Shown: positions 34,737 to 43,450 of the stretch, one piece after another
How positions within the stretch are numbered: the stretch's first letter is position 1
How the letters are laid out: the number at the start of each line of letters is the position of its first letter
Assembly (NCBI RefSeq): GCF_008087625.1
Contig: NZ_CP042997.1
Coordinates: 8,060,001-8,124,000, forward strand
Length of the DNA stretch: 64,000 nt
Source of the DNA: Aquisphaera giovannonii
Lineage (GTDB): Bacteria > Planctomycetota > Planctomycetia > Isosphaerales > Isosphaeraceae
Reading direction: 5' to 3'
Made by a program: the position numbers and the translations under genes
The notes under the pieces: model-generated
The model's input: the letters and a program-made list of their open reading frames with translations, nothing else
Database searches by the model: none
What the model was told of the DNA's origin: nothing

Positions 34737-35420
34737 ATGAAGGATAAGGAAATCACCCCGAAAGCCCCCGCGTCCCCGCCCGCGAAGCCGGAGGAGAGGA
34801 CGCACCGGGAGACGAACCCCAACGGCTCGTCCATGCTGGCCCGGACCCGTCGAGCCGGCCCGGCGGCCATGGCCCTCGTCGTCGGCCTCGCGGCGCTGAC
34901 GGCCCAGGCCTCGGAGACGGAGCTGGTCCGCGACATCCAGCGCTATTGCACGGTCTGCTGGCGGAACGCCCGCCTGGACCCGACGCTCTGGGACGACTGC
35001 ACCCAGGAGGTCTGCTGCCGCCTGCTCACCAAGGCGCGGGCCGGCGAGCTCGAGCTGGCGCTGGTCCTATCGGATGACACGCCCGAGCGTCGCGAGCTGG
35101 TCCGGGCCATCGACATGGTCCGCAAGCGGGTCCAGCGGACGAAGCGGCACACCCCGATCGACTCGCTCGACGTCGGCGGGCCCGACCACGATCAACGGCA
35201 GCGGGACAGGATCGAGCTGGGCGAGATCCTCGAGGCCGCCCGCCGCGCCGTCCTCTCGCCGCGGCAGGACCGGATCGTGGAGCTCTGGATGCGGGGCTGG
35301 ACCGTCCCCGAGATCGGCACCGAGCTCGCCATGCCGGTGAACCGGGTCAGCGACGAGAAGTACAAGGCTCTCCGCAAGCTGGAGCAGCACCTCAGCGGCC
35401 GCGGCGAGGTGCTCGTCTGA
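34737..35420 (+). CDS. Sigma-70-family-like DNA-binding protein
   Basis: 227 residues from the ATG at 34737; starts at 34650 or 34725 are also open. Residues about 60-120 resemble sigma region 2 (LVRDIQRYCTVCWRNARLDP; DDCTQEVCCRLL), where DDCTQEV replaces the usual DxxQEVF. Residues about 165-220 are a region-4-like helix-turn-helix (LSPRQDRIVELWMRGWTVPE then IGTELAMPVNRVSDEKYKAL). Between them is a charged linker. It probably binds promoters as an ECF-type sigma factor or a derivative. No anti-sigma gene is adjacent. The first 50 residues are Pro/Ala-rich and disordered. Confidence 0.7.
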   Translation: MKDKEITPKAPASPPAKPEERTHRETNPNGSSMLARTRRAGPAAMALVVGLAALTAQASETELVRDIQRYCTVCWRNARLDPTLWDDCTQEVCCRLLTKARAGELELALVLSDDTPERRELVRAIDMVRKRVQRTKRHTPIDSLDVGGPDHDQRQRDRIELGEILEAARRAVLSPRQDRIVELWMRGWTVPEIGTELAMPVNRVSDEKYKALRKLEQHLSGRGEVLV

Positions 35421-35467
35421 GCGACGGCCTCCCGGCCGCCGCTCCCCGCCGCGAAGGCTGAGCGTCC

Positions 35468-35493
35468 TGCACCCGGAATATGCACCCGGAATA
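35468..35493 (+). repeat. 13-bp tandem duplication in a convergent gap
   Basis: TGCACCCGGAATA occurs twice in direct succession (35468-35480, 35481-35493) in the 88-base gap between the sigma-like and peroxiredoxin genes. Confidence 0.7.
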
Positions 35494-35508
35494 CACCCCG
35501 CGACGACC

Positions 35509-35973
35509 TCATTGCGCGTCGCGGAGTGCCTCCAGGACGACGTCCGAGTGGCCGTCCACCTTGACCTTCGGGAAGATCCGCCGGACGATGCCCTGGGCGT
35601 CGATGACGAACGTCGTCCGCTCGACGCCCATGGACTTGCGCCCGTACATGCTCTTCTCCTTCCACACGCCGTAGGCCTCGCAGGCGGCCTTCTCGGTGTC
35701 GGCCAGGAGCGGGAATGGGAGGTCGTATTTCTTCGCGAACTTCCCATGCGAGGCGACGGGGTCCGGGCTGACGCCCAGGACGTGGGCGCCGGCCTTGCGA
35801 TATTCGCCGATCGCGTCGCGGAAGGCGCAGGCCTCCTTCGTGCAGCCGGGCGTATCGTCCTTCGGGTAGAAATAGAGCACGACCGGCGCGCCCTTCAGGT
35901 CGCCCAGGGTTACGGTTTTCCCGTCCTGATCGGGGAGGCTGAATCCGGGCGCGGGCTTGCCGACTTCCACCAT
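35509..35973 (-). CDS. bcp: Thioredoxin-dependent peroxiredoxin (Bcp/PrxQ)
   Basis: 154 residues. The peroxidatic Cys44 and resolving Cys49 lie in PKDDTPGCTKEACAFRD, the five-residue spacing of alpha-type PrxQ. GVSPDPVASHGKFAKKYDLP and GVERTTFVIDAQGIVR are further family motifs. It reduces H2O2 and lipid hydroperoxides with electrons from thioredoxin in the cytoplasm. GTAGGAG precedes the ATG. The archease gene starts only 23 bases away on the other strand, so both promoters must overlap coding sequence or each other. Confidence 0.94.
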   Translation of the reverse strand: MVEVGKPAPGFSLPDQDGKTVTLGDLKGAPVVLYFYPKDDTPGCTKEACAFRDAIGEYRKAGAHVLGVSPDPVASHGKFAKKYDLPFPLLADTEKAACEAYGVWKEKSMYGRKSMGVERTTFVIDAQGIVRRIFPKVKVDGHSDVVLEALRDAQ

Positions 35974-35996
35974 GCGAGCATCTCCTACGCGGGGGC

Positions 35997-36425
35997 GTGA
36001 ACGTGGGCCAGTCCGAGACCTTCGACCATACGGCCGACCTCGGCCTCCGGATCCGCGCGGCGGACCTCTCCGACCTGTTCCGGACGGCGGCCGAGGCGCT
36101 CCTCGACGTCATGATCGCCAATCGCGCCGACGTGGCGGCGGAGTCGGCCGAGGCGGTCTCCCTCTCCTCCGACTCGCCCGACGACCTGCTGATCGACTGG
36201 CTCAACGAGCTGATCTACCGGGTCGAGACGGAGCATCGCATCTTCGGCGCGTTCGAGGTGGCCGTCGCCGCGGACGGCCGGAGCCTGGAGGCCACGATCC
36301 GCGGCGAGCCGCTCGACCCGGAGCGGCACGTCCTCGACCACGAGGTCAAGGCGGCGACCTATCACGGCGCCCGCCTTGAGGGAGCCGGCGACGCCTACAT
36401 GGCCGAGGTGATCCTCGACATCTGA
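35997..36425 (+). CDS. Archease
   Basis: 142 residues from a GTG at 35997. The archease family pattern is clear: ETFDHTADLGLRIRAADLSD at the start, DDLLIDWLNELIYRVETE in the middle, and HEVKAATYHGARLEG ... AEVILDI at the end. Asp/His residues of the metal-binding pocket (DHTAD, the last Asp before the C-terminal Ile) are present. Archease activates the RNA ligase RtcB by aiding guanylylation. No rtcB gene is in this window, so the partner must be elsewhere. It is divergent from the peroxiredoxin gene with a 23-base gap. Confidence 0.9.
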   Translation: MNVGQSETFDHTADLGLRIRAADLSDLFRTAAEALLDVMIANRADVAAESAEAVSLSSDSPDDLLIDWLNELIYRVETEHRIFGAFEVAVAADGRSLEATIRGEPLDPERHVLDHEVKAATYHGARLEGAGDAYMAEVILDI

Positions 36426-36442
36426 TCGGGACGGGGCCCGGT

Positions 36443-37435
36443 TCACGAGAGCGTCTCGATCGCGAGCCTGTGGCGGGCCATGAAGTCCTCGGCCTCGCCG
36501 CGCGTGAAAACCCCGGCCGTGGTGCCGACGGCCCGGACGCAGCTCGCCCCGGCGGCGCTCGCCAGGCGGAGGCAATCTTCCTCGCTCAAGTCGTCCAGGA
36601 GGCCGGCGATGTAGCCGGCGTTGAAGGCGTCGCCGCCGCCGGATCCGTCCACGAACTGGGTCGGGTAGACCCCCACCCTGAGCCGATTCTCGGCGGAGAC
36701 CGACACCGCGCCGCGCTCGCCGCAGGTCACGACCACCCGCCTCGCACCCATCTCGTGGAAGGCGAGGGCCTGCCGCACCGGATCCTCCTCGCCGAGGATG
36801 AGGGCGGCCTCGTCGGTGTTCGGCACGAACAGGTCGGTATGCGGCAGGACGGCCTTGATCGGGCCGAGGTAGTCGCCGGGGCCGGGCGTCGCGACGTCGA
36901 GGAACGTGATCGTCCCGGCCTTCCGGGCCCTCGCGAACCGGGCGGCCAGCCCCGAGGGGTCGAGCCGGGGCATCAGCAGGAAGTAGCCGATGTAGAGCAC
37001 GCTCGGGGCTCGATCGAGGACCGGGTCCAGGTCCTCCGGGGTGAACTCGCGATTGGCGCCCACCGAGTGGATGAACCGCCGGTCCTCGCCCTTCACGTTC
37101 ACGATCAGGGTCTGGCTGGTCTCGTGCTCGGACCCGATGAGCAGGTCGCGGACGTCCACCCCGTGGGCGACCAGGGTCCTGGCGGCGAACTGGCCAAAGA
37201 TGTCGTCGCCGACGCGGGCGCAGATCGAGGTGGGCACGCCCAGCCTGGCGAGGTCCGCGGCGGTGTTCGCGGCGCCCCCGCCGATGTTCAGGACGAGCCC
37301 GTCGACCGCCACGAGCTCGCCCGCGCGGGGCATCCGCGGCAGGGGCGGGGTGACGTGATCCACGACGACCAGCCCGGCGCAGGCCACGCGCGCGGGCTGG
37401 CCGGAGTTCGCCGGCTGGGGAGGGGACACGGGCAT
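36443..37435 (-). CDS. PfkB family carbohydrate kinase
   Basis: 330 residues from the ATG at 37435, with GAGGAG 9 bases upstream. The ribokinase/PfkB layout is complete: N-terminal GLVVVDHVTPPLPRMP and NIGGGAANTAADLARLG, substrate lid residues (FIHSVGANREF), VPNTDEAALILGEE, and the ATP/anion-hole motif VDGSGGGDAFNAGY with the catalytic Asp. It phosphorylates a sugar or nucleoside; the substrate (ribose, fructose, adenosine and others) cannot be named from motifs. The gene is convergent with archease (17-base gap). Confidence 0.9.
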   Translation of the reverse strand: MPVSPPQPANSGQPARVACAGLVVVDHVTPPLPRMPRAGELVAVDGLVLNIGGGAANTAADLARLGVPTSICARVGDDIFGQFAARTLVAHGVDVRDLLIGSEHETSQTLIVNVKGEDRRFIHSVGANREFTPEDLDPVLDRAPSVLYIGYFLLMPRLDPSGLAARFARARKAGTITFLDVATPGPGDYLGPIKAVLPHTDLFVPNTDEAALILGEEDPVRQALAFHEMGARRVVVTCGERGAVSVSAENRLRVGVYPTQFVDGSGGGDAFNAGYIAGLLDDLSEEDCLRLASAAGASCVRAVGTTAGVFTRGEAEDFMARHRLAIETLS

Positions 37436-37602
37436 CGTCGTCGGCTCCTCGATGGCTGCTGTTGGGCCCCGGGACGGTGGGGGCGGGACGCGGTCCCGAC
37501 TCGGTCGGGCCGCGGCCCCCACAGTCTACCCCAGGGCGGGCCGGCGGGAATCACCCTGCCCGGGAATTCCCGCCGCCCGCATGATGGCCCGTCGCGACGG
37601 CG

Positions 37603-39606
37603 TCAGAGCGGCGGGTTGTCGGCCGTGGCCACGACCGGGTCGTCGTGGGCGCGGGAGACGGCGGGCTCGTCGTCGAGCCCGGCCCGCTTGCCGATCAGGT
37701 TGGTGATCTCCGACTCGGTCAGCACCTCGCGCTCGATCAGGGCCTCGGTGAGCCGCTCCATCTCGTCGCGGTGCGACTCGAGGAGCCGGAAGGCGTGCTC
37801 GTCGGCCTCGCGGAGGATCCGCCCGACCTCCTCGTCGATGATCTGCTGCATGTGCTCGGAGTGGTCGCGGGGCTCGGACATCTCGCGCCCCAGGAACGGG
37901 TGCTCGGACGAGGTCCGGAACGAGACCGGTCCGACGCGCTCGCTCATGCCCCACTGGGTGACCATCTTCCGGACCAGCCGCGTCGCCTGGTCCAGGTCCT
38001 GGGCGGCGCCGGTGCTCAGGTCGTCGTAGATCAGTCGCTCGGCGGCGCGGCCGCCCATCATCATGTACAGCTTGGCCTTGATCTGGCTCTCGTTGTAGCT
38101 GACCCGGTCCTCCTCCGGCATGAACTGGGTCACGCCCAGGGAGCGGCCGCGGGGGATGATGGTGACCTTGTGGACGGGGTCGGACCGGGGCGTCAGCCAG
38201 CCGACGAGGGCGTGGCCGACCTCGTGGTAGGCCGTCGCGCGCTTGTCCTTGTCGGTGATGACCTCCTCGCGCTTGGCGCCCAGGATCACCTTGTCCAGGG
38301 CCGCCTCCAGGTCGGCCGCGTCCACCGCCTGCTTGTCCTCGCGCGTGGCCAGGAGGGCGGCCTCGTTGACGAGGTTGGCCAGGTCCGCCCCGCTCATGCC
38401 GACGGTGTTCCGCGCGATCCGGTCCAGGTCCACGTCGGAGGACAGGGGCACGCTGCGGGTGTGGACCTTGAGGATCTCCAGCCGGCCCTTCTTGGTGGGC
38501 AGGTCCACCGTGACGTGGCGGTCGAAGCGGCCGGGGCGGAGCAGCGCGGGGTCGAGCACGTCCGGCCGATTCGTGGCCGCCAGGACGATGACGCTCTCGC
38601 TCGGCGAGAAGCCGTCCATCTCCGTGAGGATCTGGTTGAGGGTCTGCTCGCGCTCGTCATGCCCGCCGCCGAGCCCGGCCCCGCGGATCCGGCCGACGGC
38701 GTCGATCTCGTCGATGAAGAGGATGCACGGGCTGTTCTCCCGGGCCGTCTTGAACATGTCGCGGACCCGGCTGGCGCCCACGCCCACGAACATCTGGATG
38801 AACTCGGAGCCGGAGATCGAATAGAACGGCACCCCCGCCTCGCCGGCGACCGCGCGGCCCAGCAGGGTCTTGCCGGTGCCCGGCGGGCCGATCAGCAGGA
38901 CCCCCTTGGGGATCCGGCCGCCCAGCTTCTGGAACTTCTCCGGGCTCTTGAGGAACTCGACGATCTCCTGCAGCTCGCCCTTGGCGTTCTCCAGCCCGGC
39001 GACCTCCTCGAAAGTCGTCCGCTGCTTGGACTTGTCGTGCCGCTTCGCGGAGCTCTTCACGAAGGTGCCGAGGATCCCGCCGTCGAACTGGTCGCGGGCC
39101 CTCCGCATCATCAGGTAGAAGATGCCCAGGATCAGGAACGTCGGCAGCAGGAGCATGATCCAGACGAGCCCGTTGGCGCCGTTGATCGGGCTCCCCTCGA
39201 TCGCCACGGGGTCCTTGCCGTCCTTGCCGAAGCCCCGCAGCCTGTTCACGGTCGCGTCCAGCGCCTGGTCCGTCGGCGCATAGGTCAGGAACCGGTTCAC
39301 CTTGACGCTGCTGGTGGACGAGCCGCTCGGCAGGTACGGCGTCTCGGCCCGCAACTCGCCGCGGATCTCGTTGGCCTGGATGGTGATCCGCTTGATGTTG
39401 TTGGCTTCGACCTGGTCCAGGAACCACGGATTATAATCGACCGTGGTCTCGGGCTTCGGCACCCAGAAGATGAAGATGATCGCGAAGGCACCGATGAGGA
39501 GGAGCCAGAGCCAGGGGGGGGTCGGTGACCCCCCGGCGTTGTTGGGCTTTCGTCCATTGGCAAGGGGCCGGCGCGGGGGATCCTGCTGCGGCGGTCGATT
39601 CTCCAT
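37603..39606 (-). CDS. ftsH: ATP-dependent zinc metalloprotease FtsH
   Basis: 667 residues. A Pro/Asn-rich cytoplasmic start ([20 protein letters not shown]) leads to TM1 ([19 protein letters not shown]), a periplasmic domain and TM2 ([20 protein letters not shown]). The AAA domain follows: GPPGTGKT at about 240, [10 protein letters not shown], and the second region of homology ([20 protein letters not shown]). The zinc site is HEVGH (461-465) with the third ligand in the ADEHAF-preceding helix region ([12 protein letters not shown]). It degrades misfolded membrane proteins and short-lived regulators. The promoter is probably 39736-39708 on the minus strand. Confidence 0.97.
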   Translation of the reverse strand: MENRPPQQDPPRRPLANGRKPNNAGGSPTPPWLWLLLIGAFAIIFIFWVPKPETTVDYNPWFLDQVEANNIKRITIQANEIRGELRAETPYLPSGSSTSSVKVNRFLTYAPTDQALDATVNRLRGFGKDGKDPVAIEGSPINGANGLVWIMLLLPTFLILGIFYLMMRRARDQFDGGILGTFVKSSAKRHDKSKQRTTFEEVAGLENAKGELQEIVEFLKSPEKFQKLGGRIPKGVLLIGPPGTGKTLLGRAVAGEAGVPFYSISGSEFIQMFVGVGASRVRDMFKTARENSPCILFIDEIDAVGRIRGAGLGGGHDEREQTLNQILTEMDGFSPSESVIVLAATNRPDVLDPALLRPGRFDRHVTVDLPTKKGRLEILKVHTRSVPLSSDVDLDRIARNTVGMSGADLANLVNEAALLATREDKQAVDAADLEAALDKVILGAKREEVITDKDKRATAYHEVGHALVGWLTPRSDPVHKVTIIPRGRSLGVTQFMPEEDRVSYNESQIKAKLYMMMGGRAAERLIYDDLSTGAAQDLDQATRLVRKMVTQWGMSERVGPVSFRTSSEHPFLGREMSEPRDHSEHMQQIIDEEVGRILREADEHAFRLLESHRDEMERLTEALIEREVLTESEITNLIGKRAGLDDEPAVSRAHDDPVVATADNPPL

Positions 39607-39707
39607 GCGATCTTACTCGATTCCCGAACGACAGGAGGGTCTGTATCTACGAAGTCAGGTCTCGCGTCGCGGCCGCCGCCTCATCGCCCGACGACCACCG
39701 CTAACGA

Positions 39708-39736
39708 ATTGTAGCGAAGATTCGGCGGAAGTTCAG
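39708..39736 (-). promoter_or_regulatory. Probable ftsH promoter
   Basis: Minus strand CTGAAC (39736-39731), a 17-base spacer and TACAAT (39713-39708). The -10 is good and the -35 weak; it is about 100 bases upstream of the ftsH ATG. On the other strand, TACGAT at 39835-39840 is a candidate -10 for the methyltransferase gene. Confidence 0.45.
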
Positions 39737-39893
39737 GGGGTAGGCGCTGTGCGGGCATCCGCGCCCCGCACGGCCGCACGCAATCAACGACCGCCCCGCC
39801 CCGGCATCCGTCCCGCCCCGCCCCGCTTTCCTGGTACGATGAGGAACCGATGGATAGGCGAGCGAGCGGGCCGCGCGAGGGGGGTGAGGCGAC

Positions 39894-41348
39894 GTGAGAC
39901 CGGGACGTGAATCACTCGAGTCAATCCTGAGGCGCTGCGGCATCCACCTCGAGCGGGCCCAGTTGGACCGGATCTGGACATATCACGGCATGCTCCGCGA
40001 GGCGAACGCCCGCCTCAACCTGACGCGCATCCACAACTTCGAAAACATGGTGCTGAAGCACTATGTGGACAGCCTGCTCGTCCTCAAATTCGTCCCGCTG
40101 CCCTCGCCGCTGATCGACATGGGCTCGGGCCCGGGGCTGCCCGGGATCCCGCTGAAGATCGCCAGCCCGGACACGCACGTGATCCTGTCCGAGCCGCGCG
40201 GTGCCAGGGTGAGCTTCCTCGGTGAGGTCTGCGAGCGCCTGGGCCTGGACGGGGTCGAGGTCTATCCGCACAAGCTCGGCCCGGACTATCCGGGGACGGT
40301 CCAGGGCGTGATCAGCCGGGCGGTCGCGGAGATCCCGGAGACGCTCGATCGCGTCGCGGCGTGCCTGGCGCCGGGGGGCCGCATGCTCTTCATGAAGGGG
40401 CCGGAGTGCGACGACGAGATCGCCAGGGCCGGGCGGGAGCACGCGGGCCTCTTCCGCCTGGAGGCGGACCACGCCTACGAGATCCCCGGCACCGAGCACC
40501 GCCGCCGGCTGGTCGTCTACGAGCGACTGGATGGCGAGGCGCCGGGCCGTCGGGGGCGGACCGAGCCGGAGCCTGCCTTCCGCGGCCCCGCCCGCGAGGT
40601 CAGCAGCGAGTCGAACCCGAGCTTCCGCCTCTTCCGGGACCTGCTGGCGGGCCGCGGCATCCGGAAGCACGGCCAGGCCATCGTGGCCGGGAATCGGATC
40701 ATCGGCGAGGTCCTGGTGCGATACCCCGGCAGGGCGATCGGGTGGATCAGCCCGGAATCCGGCCCGCCGCCCCCGGAGACGGCTTCGTCGCTGACCTGGT
40801 TTCGCCTCGCCCCGCCGCTCTATCGCGAGATCGACGTGGCGGGCACCAACTCGCCCCTCCTGCTCGTCGAGGCCCCGCCGCTTCCGGCATGGTCGGACGA
40901 GGACGAGTGGCCGGAGGGCTGCACGCTGTTCATCCCCTTCCAGGACCCCGAGAACGTGGGCGCCGTGATCCGATCCGCGGCGGCCTTCGGCGCGTCCCGC
41001 GTCGTCCTCCTCCGCGAGGCGGCCCACCCGTTCCATCCCCGCAGCAGCCGGGCGGCGGGCACGGCGCTGTTCCAGGTCCCCCTGCTCCAGGGGCCGTCGA
41101 TCCACGACCTGGCCTCGGCCGGTGTCCCGCTCATCGCGCTCGACACATCCGGCCCGGAGCTGTCCGAGTCACCCTGGCCCCCTCGCTTCGGCCTGGTGGT
41201 CGGCCTGGAGGGCCCCGGCCTGCCGGAGCCGTTGCGCGGGGGCCCGCGGCGCAGGATCGCGATCCGGCCCGACGTGGAGTCGCTCAACGCGGCCACGGCC
41301 GCGGCCGTCGCGCTCCACGCGATCGCCACGCAACGCCGGGCCGAATAA
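39894..41348 (+). CDS. RsmG-SpoU fusion: 16S rRNA m7G methyltransferase joined to a TrmH/SpoU methyltransferase
   Basis: 484 residues in one frame from a GTG. Residues 1-215 are a full RsmG/GidB domain: RIWTYHGMLREANARLNLTR, LIDMGSGPGLPGIPLKI (SAM motif), FLGEVCERLGL and VISRAVAEIPETL. Residues about 240-320 look like a small SpoU substrate-binding domain (RDLLAGRGIRKHGQAIVAG). Residues about 335-480 are a SPOUT knot with all three motifs: ENVGAVIRSAAAFGA, FGLVVGLEGPGLP and ESLNAATAAAVALHA. RsmG makes m7G527 in 16S rRNA; the SPOUT half would 2'-O-methylate an rRNA or tRNA ribose. Both halves keep their key residues, so a bifunctional enzyme is likely. Confidence 0.9.
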   Translation: MRPGRESLESILRRCGIHLERAQLDRIWTYHGMLREANARLNLTRIHNFENMVLKHYVDSLLVLKFVPLPSPLIDMGSGPGLPGIPLKIASPDTHVILSEPRGARVSFLGEVCERLGLDGVEVYPHKLGPDYPGTVQGVISRAVAEIPETLDRVAACLAPGGRMLFMKGPECDDEIARAGREHAGLFRLEADHAYEIPGTEHRRRLVVYERLDGEAPGRRGRTEPEPAFRGPAREVSSESNPSFRLFRDLLAGRGIRKHGQAIVAGNRIIGEVLVRYPGRAIGWISPESGPPPPETASSLTWFRLAPPLYREIDVAGTNSPLLLVEAPPLPAWSDEDEWPEGCTLFIPFQDPENVGAVIRSAAAFGASRVVLLREAAHPFHPRSSRAAGTALFQVPLLQGPSIHDLASAGVPLIALDTSGPELSESPWPPRFGLVVGLEGPGLPEPLRGGPRRRIAIRPDVESLNAATAAAVALHAIATQRRAE

Positions 41349-41365
41349 CCGGGCCCGCGGGGGCG

Positions 41366-41878
41366 TCAGGTCTTCCGGGCCTCCCGGACCAGGTGCGGGA
41401 GCTCCGGGAGGATGATCCTCGTCATCGCCAGCTCGACCGCGGCCCGGGAGCCGGGCATCACCAGGATCGGGACCGGCCCGATCAGCCCGCCGACGGCCCG
41501 GCTGAGCATGCAGGCCGGGCCGATCTCGGCATGGCTGAGCATCCGGAAGAGCTCGCCGAAGCCCGGCAGGGTCCGCGTGAGGAGGGCCGAGACGGTCTCG
41601 TAGGTCTGGTCGCGAGGGCTGATGCCGGTCCCGCCGGTGACGAGGATCGCGTGCAACGCCTCCGACGCCGCCCAGGTCGCCAGCAGGTGCCGCATCCGAT
41701 CGGGCTCATCCGGGACGATCGCGCGGCCGGCGATCCGATGTCCGACCCCCTCGGCGAGCGAGACGATGAGCGCCCCGGAGGCGTCCGTCTCGATCGTCCT
41801 CGTATCCGAGACCGTCAGGATTCCCAGGTCGAGCGAGCCGGGCGCGTCCCGGCGGTGTTCCGCGACGGACTGGCTCAT
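41366..41878 (-). CDS. moaB: Molybdenum cofactor biosynthesis protein MoaB/MogA family
   Basis: 170 residues. The MPT-binding family motifs are present: LGILTVSDTRTIETDASG, ILVTGGTGISPRDQTYE and LVMPGSRAAVELAMTRI. These proteins adenylylate molybdopterin before metal insertion. A molybdenum enzyme is encoded at the far end of the window (62275-64000), but the two are not linked. The gene converges on the methyltransferase fusion with a 17-base gap and is divergent from the HEAT-repeat gene. Confidence 0.92.
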   Translation of the reverse strand: MSQSVAEHRRDAPGSLDLGILTVSDTRTIETDASGALIVSLAEGVGHRIAGRAIVPDEPDRMRHLLATWAASEALHAILVTGGTGISPRDQTYETVSALLTRTLPGFGELFRMLSHAEIGPACMLSRAVGGLIGPVPILVMPGSRAAVELAMTRIILPELPHLVREARKT

Positions 41879-41899
41879 GGCCGACCTCCCGCACGTTGA

Positions 41900-41929
41900 T
41901 TGAAGACGCCCGGCCGCTTTCCGTACAAT
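41900..41929 (+). promoter_or_regulatory. Promoter of the HEAT-protein / udg / kinase series
   Basis: TTGAAG (41900-41905), an 18-base spacer and TACAAT (41924-41929), 55 bases upstream of the ATG at 41985. Confidence 0.6.
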
Positions 41930-41984
41930 AACTGAGCAGGTCGGACGAGGGTAGGATGGACCCCTTCAGAAAGGCCACTCCAGC

Positions 41985-43394
41985 ATGCGACACCACGTCG
42001 GCGGCAAGGCGACCCTGGGGCTGGCCGGCCTGCTCGCGCTGGCGGCCGCCGCCCCCGGCGAGGCGGCCGCGGATACCATCGTCCTCCGCGGCGGCGTGGA
42101 ATTGCAGGGCAAGGTGCTGAAGGATCCGAAGGATCCGCGCCACGTCCGCGTGCTGCTGATGAAGGGCAAGAGGCCGCTCCAGTTCGACGCCTCGCAGATC
42201 GTCGAGGTCATCCCCCGCCCGGGCCCGCTGGACGACTACCTCGTCAGGTCGGCGAAGCCCCGCGACGGCGCCCGGGAGGAGTACGACCTCGCCGCCTGGT
42301 GCGACCGCAACCAGCTCGACGACCTGGCGACCGTCCACTGCGAGGCCGCGCTGGCCCTCGACCCCGGGTTCGAGCCCGCCCACAAGAGACTCGGCCACGT
42401 GCTCCACCAGGGGAAGTGGCTCACCGCGGATGAGCTGCGGGTGACGCAGGGCCTGGTGAAGTATCACGGCAAGTGGATGAGCGAGGAGGAGAAGGCCAAG
42501 CTCGAGGAGAAGTCCCAGCTCGGCTCGACCCAGGCCGCCTGGTTGCGGCGGATCAAGCTCCTCCGCCTCGCGATCCTGAACGGCGCGCCGGATCGCCGCC
42601 GCGAGGCCGAGAACGAGGTGATGCTGATCCGAGACAAGGAAGCCATCGCGCCGATGCTCAAGGTGCTCGGCGGCGACGATCCGCCCGTCCGGATCCTCCT
42701 CGCCCATGCCCTGGGCCGGATCGAGGGGAAGGAGGCGTCGCGGGCCCTCGTCTCGCTCATCCTGGCCGAGCCCGAGACGGACGTCCGCGGGGCGATCCTG
42801 GCGGAGCTCGCCGAGCGGGACCAGCCCCCGATCGTGGCGCAGCTGGTGAAGTCGCTGCGATCCGGCGACGTCCGCACCGTCAACCGGGCCGCGTGGACGC
42901 TCGCCGGGCTGAACGCCGTGGCCGCGGTCCCCGAGCTCCCGGCGGCGCTCGTGACCAGCGTGGAACGCGTCGTCATGCTGCCGAACGAGGGATCCGGGCA
43001 GGGGCTCGCCTCGGTCAGCCCCGCCGGGCCGTCCCCCGCGCTGCTCGCCCTGAACAACAACTACATCGCCTACCTGACGCCCCCGACCGTGGGCCCGGGT
43101 GTCGTCGCCTACGGCGCCTACTCCGTCCCCTTCTACAACCTGGGACAGCTCCCCATCGGCAACCCGATCGCCAGCCCGGGCCCGACCCCGGGCACCAGCG
43201 TCTCCGGTGGCATGTCGAGCCGGGGGCCGATCCCCCGGATCGTGAACGACACCTACCAGAACACCGAGGTCCTCGCCGCCCTGACCAGGCTCACGGGCCA
43301 GGATTTCGGGTACGATGCATCCGCCTGGAGGCGCTGGATCAAGGCGTCCTTCAATCCCCATCCCAGGCCGGCCCGGCGGGTGGACCAGCCCTGA
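41985..43394 (+). CDS. Secreted HEAT-repeat protein
   Basis: 469 residues with a signal peptide (MRHHVGGKATLGLAGLLALA, cleavage near GEAAA). The next 50 residues are a beta-rich start typical of planctomycete envelope proteins (DTIVLRGGVELQGKVLKDPK; FDASQIVEVIP). TPR/HEAT-like helices follow (about 85-300; DKEAIAPMLKVLGGDDPPVR; ALVSLILAEPETDVRGAILA). The last 130 residues are Gly/Pro/Asn-rich and end in a short helical part (LAALTRLTGQDFGYDASAW). It is probably a protein-binding scaffold outside the inner membrane. No enzyme motif. It leads a three-gene same-strand series. Confidence 0.82.
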   Translation: MRHHVGGKATLGLAGLLALAAAAPGEAAADTIVLRGGVELQGKVLKDPKDPRHVRVLLMKGKRPLQFDASQIVEVIPRPGPLDDYLVRSAKPRDGAREEYDLAAWCDRNQLDDLATVHCEAALALDPGFEPAHKRLGHVLHQGKWLTADELRVTQGLVKYHGKWMSEEEKAKLEEKSQLGSTQAAWLRRIKLLRLAILNGAPDRRREAENEVMLIRDKEAIAPMLKVLGGDDPPVRILLAHALGRIEGKEASRALVSLILAEPETDVRGAILAELAERDQPPIVAQLVKSLRSGDVRTVNRAAWTLAGLNAVAAVPELPAALVTSVERVVMLPNEGSGQGLASVSPAGPSPALLALNNNYIAYLTPPTVGPGVVAYGAYSVPFYNLGQLPIGNPIASPGPTPGTSVSGGMSSRGPIPRIVNDTYQNTEVLAALTRLTGQDFGYDASAWRRWIKASFNPHPRPARRVDQP

Positions 43395-43450
43395 TCGATC
43401 GGGCCGCGGCGCTCACTCAACGGGCAGGCAGGCGAGGTTCCTCCGTGCAG

